Positions 7,649-16,810 of a stretch of DNA of 64,000 nt are shown here, in pieces. The notes under the pieces were generated by a model. It searched no databases. It had not been told where the DNA came from and saw only the letters and a program-made list of their open reading frames with translations. This DNA is from Aedoeadaptatus coxii (GTDB lineage: Bacteria > Bacillota > Clostridia > Tissierellales > Peptoniphilaceae), in assembly GCF_903819215.1 (NCBI RefSeq), contig NZ_CAIJCT010000006.1. The stretch is one strand, 5' to 3'. Position numbers and translations under genes: made by a program. Every line of letters begins with the position of its first letter. The first letter of the stretch is position 1.

Positions 7649-8673
7649 AAAAGCTTTTAAACGTACTTTATGTCACGAAGCCGGAATATTACTTGCGAAA
7701 AGAGGGGCTCAACGTCGTCGTATCCCTCGAAGGGAAACGCATGGCGCGGTATCCTATTCATATTCTAAAGCAAATCGTATGCTTTAATTATATGGGCGTG
7801 AGCCCGGACTTAATGCAGCTTTGTATGGAAGAAAACGTGCCGATCAGCTTTTTTACACCTTATGGAAAATATTGCGGCCGAGTCATCGGCGCGTCATACG
7901 GTAACATCTATACACGTAAAAAACAATATGAAATGGCCGTATCCGACGAGTCCCTTGATTTCGTAAAAAATATTATCTATGCCAAGGCATATAATTCCAG
8001 GAAAATGCTCATTCGTGGACGATTGGATCACAAGGATGTAATCGATAGCGATCGTGTGCAGGAGGCTATCGACGCAATTAAATTATGGATGAAGGAAATC
8101 GAAGGGTGTACGAATAAAGAAAGTGTTCGAGGCATAGAAGGCGCCATTGCCAGAGTTTACTTTTCTGTACTGGATGAGCTGATTGTGAAACAGAGGGAAG
8201 ATTTTTATATGGTGGAGCGGAGCAAGCGCCCGCCGAGAGACCGATTTAATGCACTTCTCTCCTTCTTTTACTCGATTCTTACAAATTCTACTGCCGCTGC
8301 ATTGGAAGGGGTGGGGATCGATGCCTATGCCGGGTTCTTCCACACCGATCGCCCGGGACGCGTTAGTATGGCACTCGACATGGTGGAAGAAATGCGCGTC
8401 CTCGTAGATAGATTCTGCTTGTCCCTCGTGAATCTTAAACGCATAGAGAAGAAACATTTCGAAGTTAAAGAAAACGGATCTTGCTTGCTAAATGAGAAGG
8501 GAAGAAATATCGCCCTAAATCATTGGAATGAACGAGAGCACGAGGAAATAACCCATCCGTTTACAGAAGAAAAAATAAAGATCGGGCTTCTTCCCCACGT
8601 ACAGGCTCAACTTTTAAACGCCTATTTGCGAGGGGACATAGAAGGTTATCCGCCTTTCATGATGGGAGGATAA
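7645..8673 (+). CDS. cas1: Cas1 integrase (type I-C)
   Basis: 342 aa. With Cas2 it inserts new spacers at the leader end of the array. The metal-binding Glu lies in RGIEGAIARVYF and the His and acidic residues in GFFHTDRPGRVSMALD, the normal catalytic set. The length is typical of I-C Cas1. It overlaps cas4 by 4 nt and is followed without a gap by cas2. Confidence 0.96.
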   Translation: MKKLLNVLYVTKPEYYLRKEGLNVVVSLEGKRMARYPIHILKQIVCFNYMGVSPDLMQLCMEENVPISFFTPYGKYCGRVIGASYGNIYTRKKQYEMAVSDESLDFVKNIIYAKAYNSRKMLIRGRLDHKDVIDSDRVQEAIDAIKLWMKEIEGCTNKESVRGIEGAIARVYFSVLDELIVKQREDFYMVERSKRPPRDRFNALLSFFYSILTNSTAAALEGVGIDAYAGFFHTDRPGRVSMALDMVEEMRVLVDRFCLSLVNLKRIEKKHFEVKENGSCLLNEKGRNIALNHWNEREHEEITHPFTEEKIKIGLLPHVQAQLLNAYLRGDIEGYPPFMMGG

Positions 8674-8967
8674 ATGCAAGTATTACTTACCTATGATGTA
8701 GGAACTATGACGCCTGAAGGGCGTAGGCGGTTAAGGCAGGTTGCAAAAGTATGTACCGATTACGGTCAGCGTGTACAAAATTCGGTTTTTGAGTTGAACA
8801 TAGACCCGGCTACACTTGTAGTAGTGAAATCGAAGATCAATGATATAATCGATGCAAAGAAAGATTCCATACGGATTTATAACTTGGGAAAGCATTGGGA
8901 GCACCGCGTCGAAACCATGGGCCTTGACAATAGTTATAACCCGGAATCCGATCTATTGATGCTATGA
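8674..8967 (+). CDS. cas2: Cas2 adaptation protein
   Basis: 97 aa with the ferredoxin-like start MQVLLTYDVGTMTPEGRRRL, including the conserved Asp8. It forms the central dimer of the Cas1-Cas2 complex. Its ATG immediately follows the cas1 stop, and it ends 121 bp before the first CRISPR repeat, so cas transcription may run into the leader. Confidence 0.96.
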   Translation: MQVLLTYDVGTMTPEGRRRLRQVAKVCTDYGQRVQNSVFELNIDPATLVVVKSKINDIIDAKKDSIRIYNLGKHWEHRVETMGLDNSYNPESDLLML

Positions 8968-9088
8968 GAAGGCGAGCTGCACAGAAAAACCTCGAACTAT
9001 CTCATAAAAAACGAAGAAAAACAGAGACAAAACTCTAAAAAATGAACTAGCCGTATGAAGAAAAGCCTGTAAATGGCTTAAAAATGCG
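8968..9088 (+). promoter_or_regulatory. CRISPR leader
   Basis: 121 bp of A-rich sequence with no ORF between the cas2 stop and repeat 1. It is assigned as leader because the degenerate repeat lies at the opposite end of the array and the repeat orientation (hairpin first, GAAAT last) reads away from cas2. No clear -35/-10 pair stands out. Confidence 0.75.
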
Positions 9089-12000
9089 GTCGCACCCCAC
9101 GCGGGTGCGTGGATTGAAATGTCTTTAAGGCCCCAAACGGTAATGTCTTTTTCTTGGGTCGCACCCCACGCGGGTGCGTGGATTGAAATATTAAATGTGT
9201 TTACGCTAAGTCGAGAGGATTTTAGTCGCACCCCACGCGGGTGCGTGGATTGAAATTGACAACTCCTCGCAATCATCTAAACTCTTGGCTCGTCGCACCC
9301 CACGCGGGTGCGTGGATTGAAATTACTTCTGTTAGTTGGTTGCCGGCAAAAGCCATCTCCGTCGCACCCCACGCGGGTGCGTGGATTGAAATTCTTTTAT
9401 CTCGTAGTATGCCCTTTGTGTGTACTTGTCGCACCCCACGCGGGTGCGTGGATTGAAATGTTCCCGTGGCGTGGCCTTTTCCTCCGCCACCGCCGGTCGC
9501 ACCCCACGCGGGTGCGTGGATTGAAATAATACTCGTACGCCAACAGCAGGTACGCCGGCGGCGTCGCACCCCACGCGGGTGCGTGGATTGAAATGAGCTA
9601 ACCGACGAAGCAAAAAAAGACGTGCTAAGTCGCACCCCACGCGGGTGCGTGGATTGAAATTGAAAAACTACATGAAAATCTCAAAAAAAGAAGAAGTCGC
9701 ACCCCACGCGGGTGCGTGGATTGAAATCTATTAGATATGAAATTAATTGGAATTCGACGTCGTCGCACCCCACGCGGGTGCGTGGATTGAAATTCCAAAT
9801 AACTCAGATAATTTAATGGCCTTTGCCGGTCGCACCCCACGCGGGTGCGTGGATTGAAATTATAATAGTTGCCTCGGAGGCCACTCAATCGAATGTCGCA
9901 CCCCACGCGGGTGCGTGGATTGAAATAGTCAATCCTTCCCCACCATGCCAGATTCCTCGGGTCGCACCCCACGCGGGTGCGTGGATTGAAATCTGCCCTT
10001 CGTCGCTTAGGGAATTTAGATCTTTTGTCGCACCCCACGCGGGTGCGTGGATTGAAATCATCCATCGACAGTAGGCTTCGGGGATCGTGTTGAGGTCGCA
10101 CCCCACGCGGGTGCGTGGATTGAAATTAAGTACGACAGTGCCATTTATAAGCGTCGTTTGAGTCGCACCCCACGCGGGTGCGTGGATTGAAATATGATCT
10201 GCTCCTCTCGAAATTTTCGTTGGTAATCGTCGCACCCCACGCGGGTGCGTGGATTGAAATTTCACCGCCGTCTTCCGCGCCTTTAGCCGCTTTTCCGTCG
10301 CACCCCACGCGGGTGCGTGGATTGAAATCTTTTGTCCCTTGCCTCTTACGTACACCTGATAGCCGTCGCACCCCACGCGGGTGCGTGGATTGAAATCCGT
10401 AGAAGCAATCGAGGACGTTGTCGACTACATCGTCGCACCCCACGCGGGTGCGTGGATTGAAATTCCTGAGTGACTGCCTTCACCTTTTGTATTAATCGTC
10501 GCACCCCACGCGGGTGCGTGGATTGAAATCCATAAAGTTGAACGACAACGACACGAGATACGCGTCGCACCCCACGCGGGTGCGTGGATTGAAATAGTTC
10601 GAGGGTATAAGCCACATCGCCAGATCCGTCGTCGCACCCCACGCGGGTGCGTGGATTGAAATTATAGAGAGTTTGGGTATCTTAGCGAGGAATTATGTCG
10701 CACCCCACGCGGGTGCGTGGATTGAAATGATTAATTATAGCGGTATCGGCGTTACATATTATCGTCGCATCCCACGCGGGTGCGTGGATTGAAATGAGGT
10801 GATTATAGCAAAAAAGGAGGCGTGATATGGTCGCACCCCACGCGGGTGCGTGGATTGAAATTCGACCTCGTCGATCCGCTCGTCGTGCCGCTCTAGGTCG
10901 CACCCCACGCGGGTGCGTGGATTGAAATCGATTGATCGTGTCGTGCGTCATTACGATGCAAGCCAGTCGCACCCCACGCGGGTGCGTGGATTGAAATCTT
11001 TGAATGATGAAAATCCTGCATTTTTTGCGCCCGGTCGCACCCCACGCGGGTGCGTGGATTGAAATTCATCGATGGTCTTAATCGTCTTGATGACATCGCG
11101 TCGCACCCCACGCGGGTGCGTGGATTGAAATTGGAAGAGTACGACTTGATGGAAAGAACATTGAAGTCGCACCCCACGCGGGTGCGTGGATTGAAATATC
11201 GTCGACGGGCATCTCCTCTTCGCTATACATGGCGTCGCACCCCACGCGGGTGCGTGGATTGAAATTTTAGGTCTTTTATCGCATCCTCTAAACTTTTTAG
11301 GTCGCACCCCACGCGGGTGCGTGGATTGAAATGGCGATGTGGTCGTCCCAAAAAACGGGCGTGATGGGTCGCACCCCACGCGGGTGCGTGGATTGAAATA
11401 GATGATGAAATAATCAATAAAATCAACGAATATAGTCGCACCCCACGCGGGTGCGTGGATTGAAATACGGGGATTCCCATTAAGACGACAGCCGAGAGCG
11501 AGTCGCACCCCACGCGGGTGCGTGGATTGAAATTTACTTGCTACTGGTGTCCGAATCGGCGAAGCCTGGTCGCACCCCACGCGGGTGCGTGGATTGAAAT
11601 CTACTACAAGACGGCAACCTCATTAACGACAAGGTGTCGCACCCCACGCGGGTGCGTGGATTGAAATACTGTAACGCTGCGCCTAAAAACACCTGACGAA
11701 GGTCGCACCCCACGCGGGTGCGTGGATTGAAATTCCAGCCGTGCAATGAGCCGATGATGAAGTTCTGGTCGCACCCCACGCGGGTGCGTGGATTGAAATA
11801 ATCTGCAGAGCTTAGCCCTGACGATGGGAATCCCGTCGCACCCCACGCGGGTGCGTGGATTGAAATTCCGAGGATTGTAGTATGCCCGACTTGAGGTCTA
11901 CGTCGCACCCCACGCGGGTGCGTGGATTGAAATCAACGGTACGGCTACCTTAACACAAACTTTCCGCCGGGTCGCACCCCACGCGGGTGCGTGGATTGAA

Positions 12001-12401
12001 ATCGATCTCGGTCAGACCATTCTCCACTTTATCGATGTCGCACCCCACGCGGGTGCGTGGATTGAAATATCAGCCCGGTATCACCTTCCACGGCGAGTTC
12101 CCCGTCGCACCCCACGCGGGTGCGTGGATTGAAATCGTTCCAGGATTTTCTACACTGAAATCAAACAGCGTCGCACCCCACGCGGGTGCGTGGATTGAAA
12201 TACCAAAAAAGTTTTTAAAAAAATCTATTATTGCTGTCGCACCCCACGCGGGTGCGTGGATTGAAATCACTTATACCCTTGGGAAAATTTACACTCTATG
12301 CCGTCGCACCCCATGCGGGTGCGTGGATTGAAATATCTGAATGTTTTGGGACTGCGCAAAAGTGGCCGCGTCGCACCCCACGCGGGTGCGTGGTTTGTAA
12401 G
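9089..12401 (+). CRISPR. Type I-C CRISPR array, 50 repeats and 49 spacers
   Basis: Repeats are 32 bp: GTCGCACCCCACGCGG followed by GTGCGTGGATTGAAAT. The stem is CGCACCC/GGGTGCG with loop CACGC, and the 3' tag is TGGATTGAAAT. This is the I-C repeat type. Counting repeat starts from 9089 to 12370 gives 50 copies, with spacers of 34-37 nt. Almost all repeats are identical. Repeat 26 (10764) has C7T, repeat 49 (12303) has C12T, and the last one (12370-12401) is changed in its final eight bases (GTGGTTTGTAAG), marking the old end. No duplicate spacers were noticed by eye. The large size and uniform repeats suggest an active array. Confidence 0.98.
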
Positions 12402-12625
12402 TGATCATCGAGGATAATATCTTACACGGTATTTTTAACCCCAATAAAAATAAGTAGGCGTTCCCCCTCAAGCAAATAGCAATTACTCGCTACCGCCTTT
12501 GGTGGGAAGAGGAAGACCTACTTATTATTGGCTACATTATATAGCTCACATATAGCCAAGTCAAGGAGAAAGCTTTGTCCGTACCCCACGCGGCTACGTG
12601 AGCAAATATAAATTAGGAGTTTTCT
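12402..12625. repeat. Array-distal flank: inverted repeat and stray repeat copy
   Basis: Two structures lie in this 224-bp gene-free stretch. An imperfect inverted repeat has arms at 12441-12458 (CCAATAAAAATAAGTAGG) and 12517-12531 (CCTACTTATTATTGG) around about 58 bp, with no coding capacity, and could be a small mobile remnant or a structured RNA. A degenerate CRISPR repeat lies at 12577-12607 (GTCCGTACCCCACGCGG followed by CTACGTGAGCAAAT). It keeps much of the hairpin through paired base changes but has lost the 3' tag. Confidence 0.6.
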
Positions 12626-13339
12626 ATGAAAAGATTTTTTTTAATTGTCGTGGCAATCATTTTGGTTTTATCAGTTGGTTGCAGCAAGTCCGACACAAAT
12701 GAAGCGGCTAATGGTAAAAAGCAAGGGATAGCCTATGATGGCGGAGACAAGAAACCCGGTAAGGGTGGCGATGGAAATAAGGTGGATTACAATTATCCGC
12801 CTATGGTTAAAGTGGCGGGCGTTGTGTATCTGGACACAGGTTATGAAAATGGTATGGCGACTTGCGGAACTGCAGACGGCGAGATAAGAACTACTGTCGA
12901 CGGTACTAAGAAACCTTCCAATGATGATGAATCGAATTTCGGGAAGGGGTATAGTTACCAAATTTGGGATAAGGGCTATATTAATGTTCGAGTGAACAAT
13001 CGGTGGATTTTATTTAAGGCGCTCGATCTTGAGGATCATGGACAAATTCCGAAATGGGTCGCTCATTTTACGGCAAAGGTTATGAAGGCGGACGACGATT
13101 CGCTTTTGGTGGAAGCGACGGCCATTGAGGATGGATTTTATTTTAAGGATCAGATGACAAAGCCTATCCTGCTCCCGATTGAAAATTTAGATCATGGGAA
13201 GGACGGAATGATTACTACAAAAGGTCTTGAAGGAAGGTTGGTGGAAGTTTATTTTGGCGGAGAAATAAAAAATAGGGAGCCGGAAAGTTCCGTCCCCATT
13301 GTTCTCGAAAATGTCTATAAAATTCGCCCGATAGAATAA
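12626..13339 (+). CDS. Putative exported lipoprotein
   Basis: 237 aa with a lipoprotein signal peptide: a basic start, a hydrophobic core and lipobox LSVGC (Cys19), so it should be anchored outside the membrane. A Gly/Lys/Asp-rich linker (about 20-55) precedes a beta-rich domain with the motif PPMVKVAGVVYLDTG and a CGTADGEIRTTVDG segment, seen in other Firmicute lipoproteins without known function. SD TAGGAG lies 8 nt before the ATG. It is monocistronic, immediately beyond the CRISPR array. No enzymatic role can be assigned. Confidence 0.75.
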   Translation: MKRFFLIVVAIILVLSVGCSKSDTNEAANGKKQGIAYDGGDKKPGKGGDGNKVDYNYPPMVKVAGVVYLDTGYENGMATCGTADGEIRTTVDGTKKPSNDDESNFGKGYSYQIWDKGYINVRVNNRWILFKALDLEDHGQIPKWVAHFTAKVMKADDDSLLVEATAIEDGFYFKDQMTKPILLPIENLDHGKDGMITTKGLEGRLVEVYFGGEIKNREPESSVPIVLENVYKIRPIE

Positions 13340-13474
13340 GCTCATTCAACGCGGTGATTTCTTTAAGCCGGAAGAGCTTACGAAGGGAAAGGGTCTATCG
13401 AAAAGAAGAAATAATTCGCAATTTCCATTCATCCTTACAGTTTTTCAAAATAAATGATTGCATTACTCTCTCCG

Positions 13475-13984
13475 CTAACGGTTGTTTTTCACGATCCCTC
13501 TCGCCACAATGACGGGGGAGAGTACATAGAATAGGGGAAGTGCCGCTTTACTGAACAGATAGAAATCTATTTTTTCCAGTCGATGGCCTTCGTCTTTATA
13601 GGCTTGGGGAAAGGCGATCGTGGCGACGATCATGTAGAGTGTGATGAGAAGGTAGGGCATTTTTTTCGGATCGATGTTCAGCGCAGATTCCATAATGGCG
13701 AAATAGTAGATCGCAAAAAAGGCAAAACCTATAATGGAATAGAGCATCCACCAAAAGATTCCTGCTGCGGTGGATTCTTCATTCGGTTTTTTATCTTCGC
13801 CGATGAAGTAGGCCATGTCCACGCCGAATACCCGTGAAAGTTCCCGAAGGTTTGCCATGGTCGGTTGGGCTTTATCCATTTCCCATTTGGAAATCGCCTG
13901 GCGCGTCAGATTTAATTCTCTCGCCAAGTCCTCTTGAGACATGTGAAGGGCTTGGCGTTTTCTTTTTATTTTTTGACCGTACAC
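13475..13984 (-). CDS. Membrane-anchored XRE-family regulator
   Basis: 169 aa starting at a GTG (13984) with AAAGGAG upstream. Residues 3-60 form a lambda-repressor-type helix-turn-helix (SQEDLARELNLTRQAISKWE). The rest has three or four membrane segments (IFWWMLYSIIGFAFFAIYYF, then MPYLLITLYMIVATIAF, then a C-terminal one). Such HTH-membrane fusions usually regulate neighbouring stress or transport genes in response to an envelope signal. The target here is unknown. Its promoter region contains a hairpin with a T-run reading rightward (14051-14093). Confidence 0.85.
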   Translation of the reverse strand: MYGQKIKRKRQALHMSQEDLARELNLTRQAISKWEMDKAQPTMANLRELSRVFGVDMAYFIGEDKKPNEESTAAGIFWWMLYSIIGFAFFAIYYFAIMESALNIDPKKMPYLLITLYMIVATIAFPQAYKDEGHRLEKIDFYLFSKAALPLFYVLSPVIVARGIVKNNR

Positions 13985-14099
13985 GGTACGCTCCTTTTCT
14001 TTTCTCGATAACGTTCATTTATAACGTAACAAAAAGAGCTTGTTCATACAAGCAAATAAGCCGCAACTTTTGGTTGCGGCCCTATTTTTTTGTAAAAAT

Positions 14100-14128
14100 T
14101 AAAACGGCGAGAGTATCGCCGTTTTTTT
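14100..14128. terminator. Intrinsic terminator
   Basis: The hairpin ACGGCGAgagtaTCGCCGT is flanked by an A-run and a T-run, so it can act in both directions. It lies 14 bp beyond the stop of the minus-strand zinc-ribbon gene. Confidence 0.75.
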
Positions 14129-14141
14129 GCGTCGTTTTTAA

Positions 14142-14639
14142 TTATAGCCAGTTATTGTTTAGGGCGGGAGCGGACATGAGCGTCATAAAGCCGATAAACA
14201 TAAAGAAGGCGGCGGGAATGATGCCGATAATAAACAGAATGAAGCCGGCGCGATTCCACGTCTGTTGAATTTTTGAAAATTCCTCCATGTCGCGATAGGT
14301 GTTATTTTCCATAGCCCATCGGTTGCCCATAAAGCCCGCAATAAAGGACATGATAATGTTGAGTCCGGGAATGAGGGCGAGTAAACAGAGATAGCAATTA
14401 TTGCCGATGCCCCATGCCACTGTAAAAGTAAAGGCGCCCCAATTAAATTTTCCGGGCATTTGAGGATAGTCTTTTTTCGGCGCGGCGAAGGACGGGCTTT
14501 GGTAGCTGTCGTAAGCATTTGTTTTGTCGTCGTGTAAAGATTCTCGGCGGTAGTCGCCGTAAGAGGGGTTTTTGTGGCCGCAATGGGTGCAAAAGCGATC
14601 GTTTGGATCCACGGCCTTTCCGCAATGAGTACAGTGCAT
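14142..14639 (-). CDS. Zinc-ribbon membrane protein
   Basis: 165 aa. The N-terminal zinc ribbon (CTHCGKAVDPNDRFCTHCGHK) has all four cysteines. A polar linker and two hydrophobic segments follow (about 85-115 and 130-155). Start ATG at 14639 has GAAAGGAGCG upstream. Proteins of this architecture are common in Firmicutes and have no proven function. The next gene upstream is a second zinc-ribbon protein, so the pair may act together in the envelope. Confidence 0.8.
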   Translation of the reverse strand: MHCTHCGKAVDPNDRFCTHCGHKNPSYGDYRRESLHDDKTNAYDSYQSPSFAAPKKDYPQMPGKFNWGAFTFTVAWGIGNNCYLCLLALIPGLNIIMSFIAGFMGNRWAMENNTYRDMEEFSKIQQTWNRAGFILFIIGIIPAAFFMFIGFMTLMSAPALNNNWL

Positions 14640-14722
14640 AGGCGCTCCTTTCTATTACTTTACTTCATTATATAAAGTGGTTTTATTGTTGTAAAGCGAA
14701 AAGTTCTCAGTTCGGCGCAAAG

Positions 14723-14745
14723 AAAAAGCCCCCATACGGGGGCGA
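14723..14745 (-). terminator. Intrinsic terminator
   Basis: On the minus strand GCCCCC-GTAT-GGGGGC is followed by TTTTTCTTT, just after the stop of the zinc-ribbon/SH3 gene. Confidence 0.8.
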
Positions 14746-14750
14746 GGCGA

Positions 14751-15701
14751 CTAATAAGTTAAATCGCCGTTAAAGTTTTTATGGGATGTCCATCCGTCGC
14801 CGATGTCTAGCCAAATAATATTGCCCTCGATCACCGTGCGGTAGACGTGGACGGTGGAGCCTTTTTCCAGTGCGTAGACGACGGGAGCGTTAATGGTGGG
14901 CTCGCTCCTTACATTGGTGTGAAGGGCCGTGGAGGTTATGTCCTTGCCCAGGAGATTGGACGCCACTTTTGAAAGTTTACTTCCGTTTGAAGAGACTTGC
15001 CTTTGATTCAGCTTCGGTTCAGTCTTCGGTTTCGGCGGTGCATCGACCGATTGAGCGGGCGCTCCCGTGGAGGCCTTTGCTTCGGCGAGGATGGCCAGGA
15101 GCCGTTCGTTGCTGCCGTCCATGGCGAGTAGGCTGCTTACGAGAGTTACGGCGCTGTCTTTTGAACCGGCACTGCGGTATTTCGATGCCTGCCTCTCAAG
15201 CCCGGAGTAGAAATCTTTTTTCAGATCGTCATATTTATCGGGAAGGAGATCCCGACGGTCTCTGTAATCTTTTAATATTTGGAGGGCGAAGGAAAAGTCT
15301 CCGTCTTCCAATGCGCTCTCGGCTCGATTTAAATCTTTCTTCATTTCTGCGACGGTCTTAATTTCTTTGGCGCTTTCCAAATATTTTTCATCGCCGGTTA
15401 AATCGTAAAGGGTACGGGCATTATTTAATGCTTCGGTGTAGGATCCGTCTTCTACGGCGCGATTCATTTGGCGGTCCAGTCGGTTGATCTTTAAATTTTT
15501 GTGGACACTTTTTCCTGCGATAAGGGCGAGGAGCACGAGTAGGATGCAAATGGCGACAATGATTTGTTTCCGTCTCGGGGAAGGTGGTGTGGTCGTCCTC
15601 TCTTCGTTTTTTGCATGGCTATGGGGTGTCAGATGCTTTCCGCAGGCTCCGCAAAAGGTGCTTGAGGGGGATTGTTCGCTACCGCAGTGTGGACACTTCA
15701 T
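14751..15701 (-). CDS. Zinc-ribbon, single-TM, SH3b-like protein
   Basis: 316 aa. Residues 1-22 form a zinc ribbon (CPHCGSEQSPSSTFCGACGK), about 45-66 a membrane helix (IIVAICILLVLLALIAG), 75-215 a helical, TPR-like extracellular region, and the C-terminal 70 residues an SH3b-type domain (LHTNVRSEPTINAPVVYAL). The layout suggests a cytosolic zinc-ribbon anchor with an extracellular wall-binding domain. ATG at 15701 follows AAAGGTGATTCT. It ends 14 bp after the AI-2E permease gene and is probably co-transcribed with it. Confidence 0.8.
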   Translation of the reverse strand: MKCPHCGSEQSPSSTFCGACGKHLTPHSHAKNEERTTTPPSPRRKQIIVAICILLVLLALIAGKSVHKNLKINRLDRQMNRAVEDGSYTEALNNARTLYDLTGDEKYLESAKEIKTVAEMKKDLNRAESALEDGDFSFALQILKDYRDRRDLLPDKYDDLKKDFYSGLERQASKYRSAGSKDSAVTLVSSLLAMDGSNERLLAILAEAKASTGAPAQSVDAPPKPKTEPKLNQRQVSSNGSKLSKVASNLLGKDITSTALHTNVRSEPTINAPVVYALEKGSTVHVYRTVIEGNIIWLDIGDGWTSHKNFNGDLTY

Positions 15702-15715
15702 AGAATCACCTTTCT

Positions 15716-16810
15716 TTATGATTTAGCTTTATCGGTATCTAAGGGAATGACGCATTGGTTTTGGCTGTCGAATTTTTCGTTGCGAATCCCCTTGATAATG
15801 ATTTTAATGCACATGTAAAGGGGAGAGGCGATGAGGGCGCCTAATACGCCGAAAAGATTGGCGGACACCATAACGGCGACGATGACGACGAAGGGGTGGA
15901 TATTAAGTTTGGAGCCCATAATATTGGGCGTAATCACATTTCCCTCCAATTGTTGCACGACGACACTCACGATGATAACTTTCACCACCATGGACGGGCT
16001 AATGGTTAAGCCGACGAGTACGGCAGGCGCCGCGGCTAGGAAGGGTCCGATAAAGGGAATGAAGTTAAATACGAGGGCAATGGCGGCAAGGGAAAGCTTA
16101 TAGGGCAAGCCGATAATGGCGTAGCCGATAAACATTAAGACGCCGAGAACACATGCCACGAGGATTTGCCCGGAAATATAGATTTCCAGCGTGTTGTGAA
16201 TTTGGCTCAACACTTCCATGATGCGGTCGTAATATTTTCCCCGGGCCAAGTAATGAATGGTTTTTACCGCGTTCTCTTCGTCTTTTAAAAGATAGAAGAG
16301 CCCGAGAATAATGAGAAGCAGCAGAGAACCGATGGTGCCGATATTGCTGAAGAGCTTCGTGAGCAGATTGGGAATATCTCCCGCCATGCCCTGTAGCCAC
16401 CCTTCAAATTTGTCGATATAACTTCCCAGAGGAATGTATTGGCTCAGTTCCTTGTAAATGTCCGTGTCGGAATACTGCAAGAGGACATTCATGTTCACAT
16501 TTCTGAGAAAGCTTTGTGCCTGATCGTAAATCATGCTGAAGGTGACGTAAAGCAGACCGACGGCAAAGGCGATAAAGAGGAAAAAAGTAATGACCGCCGA
16601 AAGATCTGGCTTTTTCGTCCATTCCGCCAGTTTATTGCGAATGGGCCGAAAGGCGTAAAAGAGATAAATGGCGAGAATGAGGGGCGTAATTAAAAATAGA
16701 AAAATATTGTAAATGGGGCTTAAAAATTGCCGAGTCATGCTGAAAAGTAAAATAATCAGCAACACCAAGGCAATGTTTACGAGGGTCGTAAACGGTTTAT
16801 TTTTTGTCAT
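15716..16810 (-). CDS. AI-2E family transporter
   Basis: 364 aa permease of the AI-2E exporter family (PF01594), with about eight membrane helices and the conserved C-terminal stretch VVVQQLEGNVITPNIMGSKL. The family exports autoinducer-2, Na+ or other solutes, and the substrate here is open. ATG 16810 (MTKNKPFTTL) was chosen because AAGGTG lies 10 nt upstream. An in-frame ATG at 16864 has no such site. The start overlaps the end of the TIM-barrel gene by 14 nt. Confidence 0.88.
   Translation of the reverse strand: MTKNKPFTTLVNIALVLLIILLFSMTRQFLSPIYNIFLFLITPLILAIYLFYAFRPIRNKLAEWTKKPDLSAVITFFLFIAFAVGLLYVTFSMIYDQAQSFLRNVNMNVLLQYSDTDIYKELSQYIPLGSYIDKFEGWLQGMAGDIPNLLTKLFSNIGTIGSLLLLIILGLFYLLKDEENAVKTIHYLARGKYYDRIMEVLSQIHNTLEIYISGQILVACVLGVLMFIGYAIIGLPYKLSLAAIALVFNFIPFIGPFLAAAPAVLVGLTISPSMVVKVIIVSVVVQQLEGNVITPNIMGSKLNIHPFVVIVAVMVSANLFGVLGALIASPLYMCIKIIIKGIRNEKFDSQNQCVIPLDTDKAKS

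Noticed and set aside
8962..12471. Many open frames of 60-209 codons across the CRISPR array, on both strands
   Set aside because: They are translations of the 32-bp repeat in different frames (for example HAPAWGAT or NPRTRVGCD patterns) and have no ribosome sites.
12577..12607. The distal degenerate repeat as a second cas-regulating RNA
   Set aside because: The tag is not conserved, no promoter starts at it, and I found no match between its downstream sequence and a cas promoter.
14051..14093. Rightward terminator upstream of the XRE regulator as the end of a plus-strand gene
   Set aside because: No plus-strand gene precedes it. Left as an unexplained hairpin.
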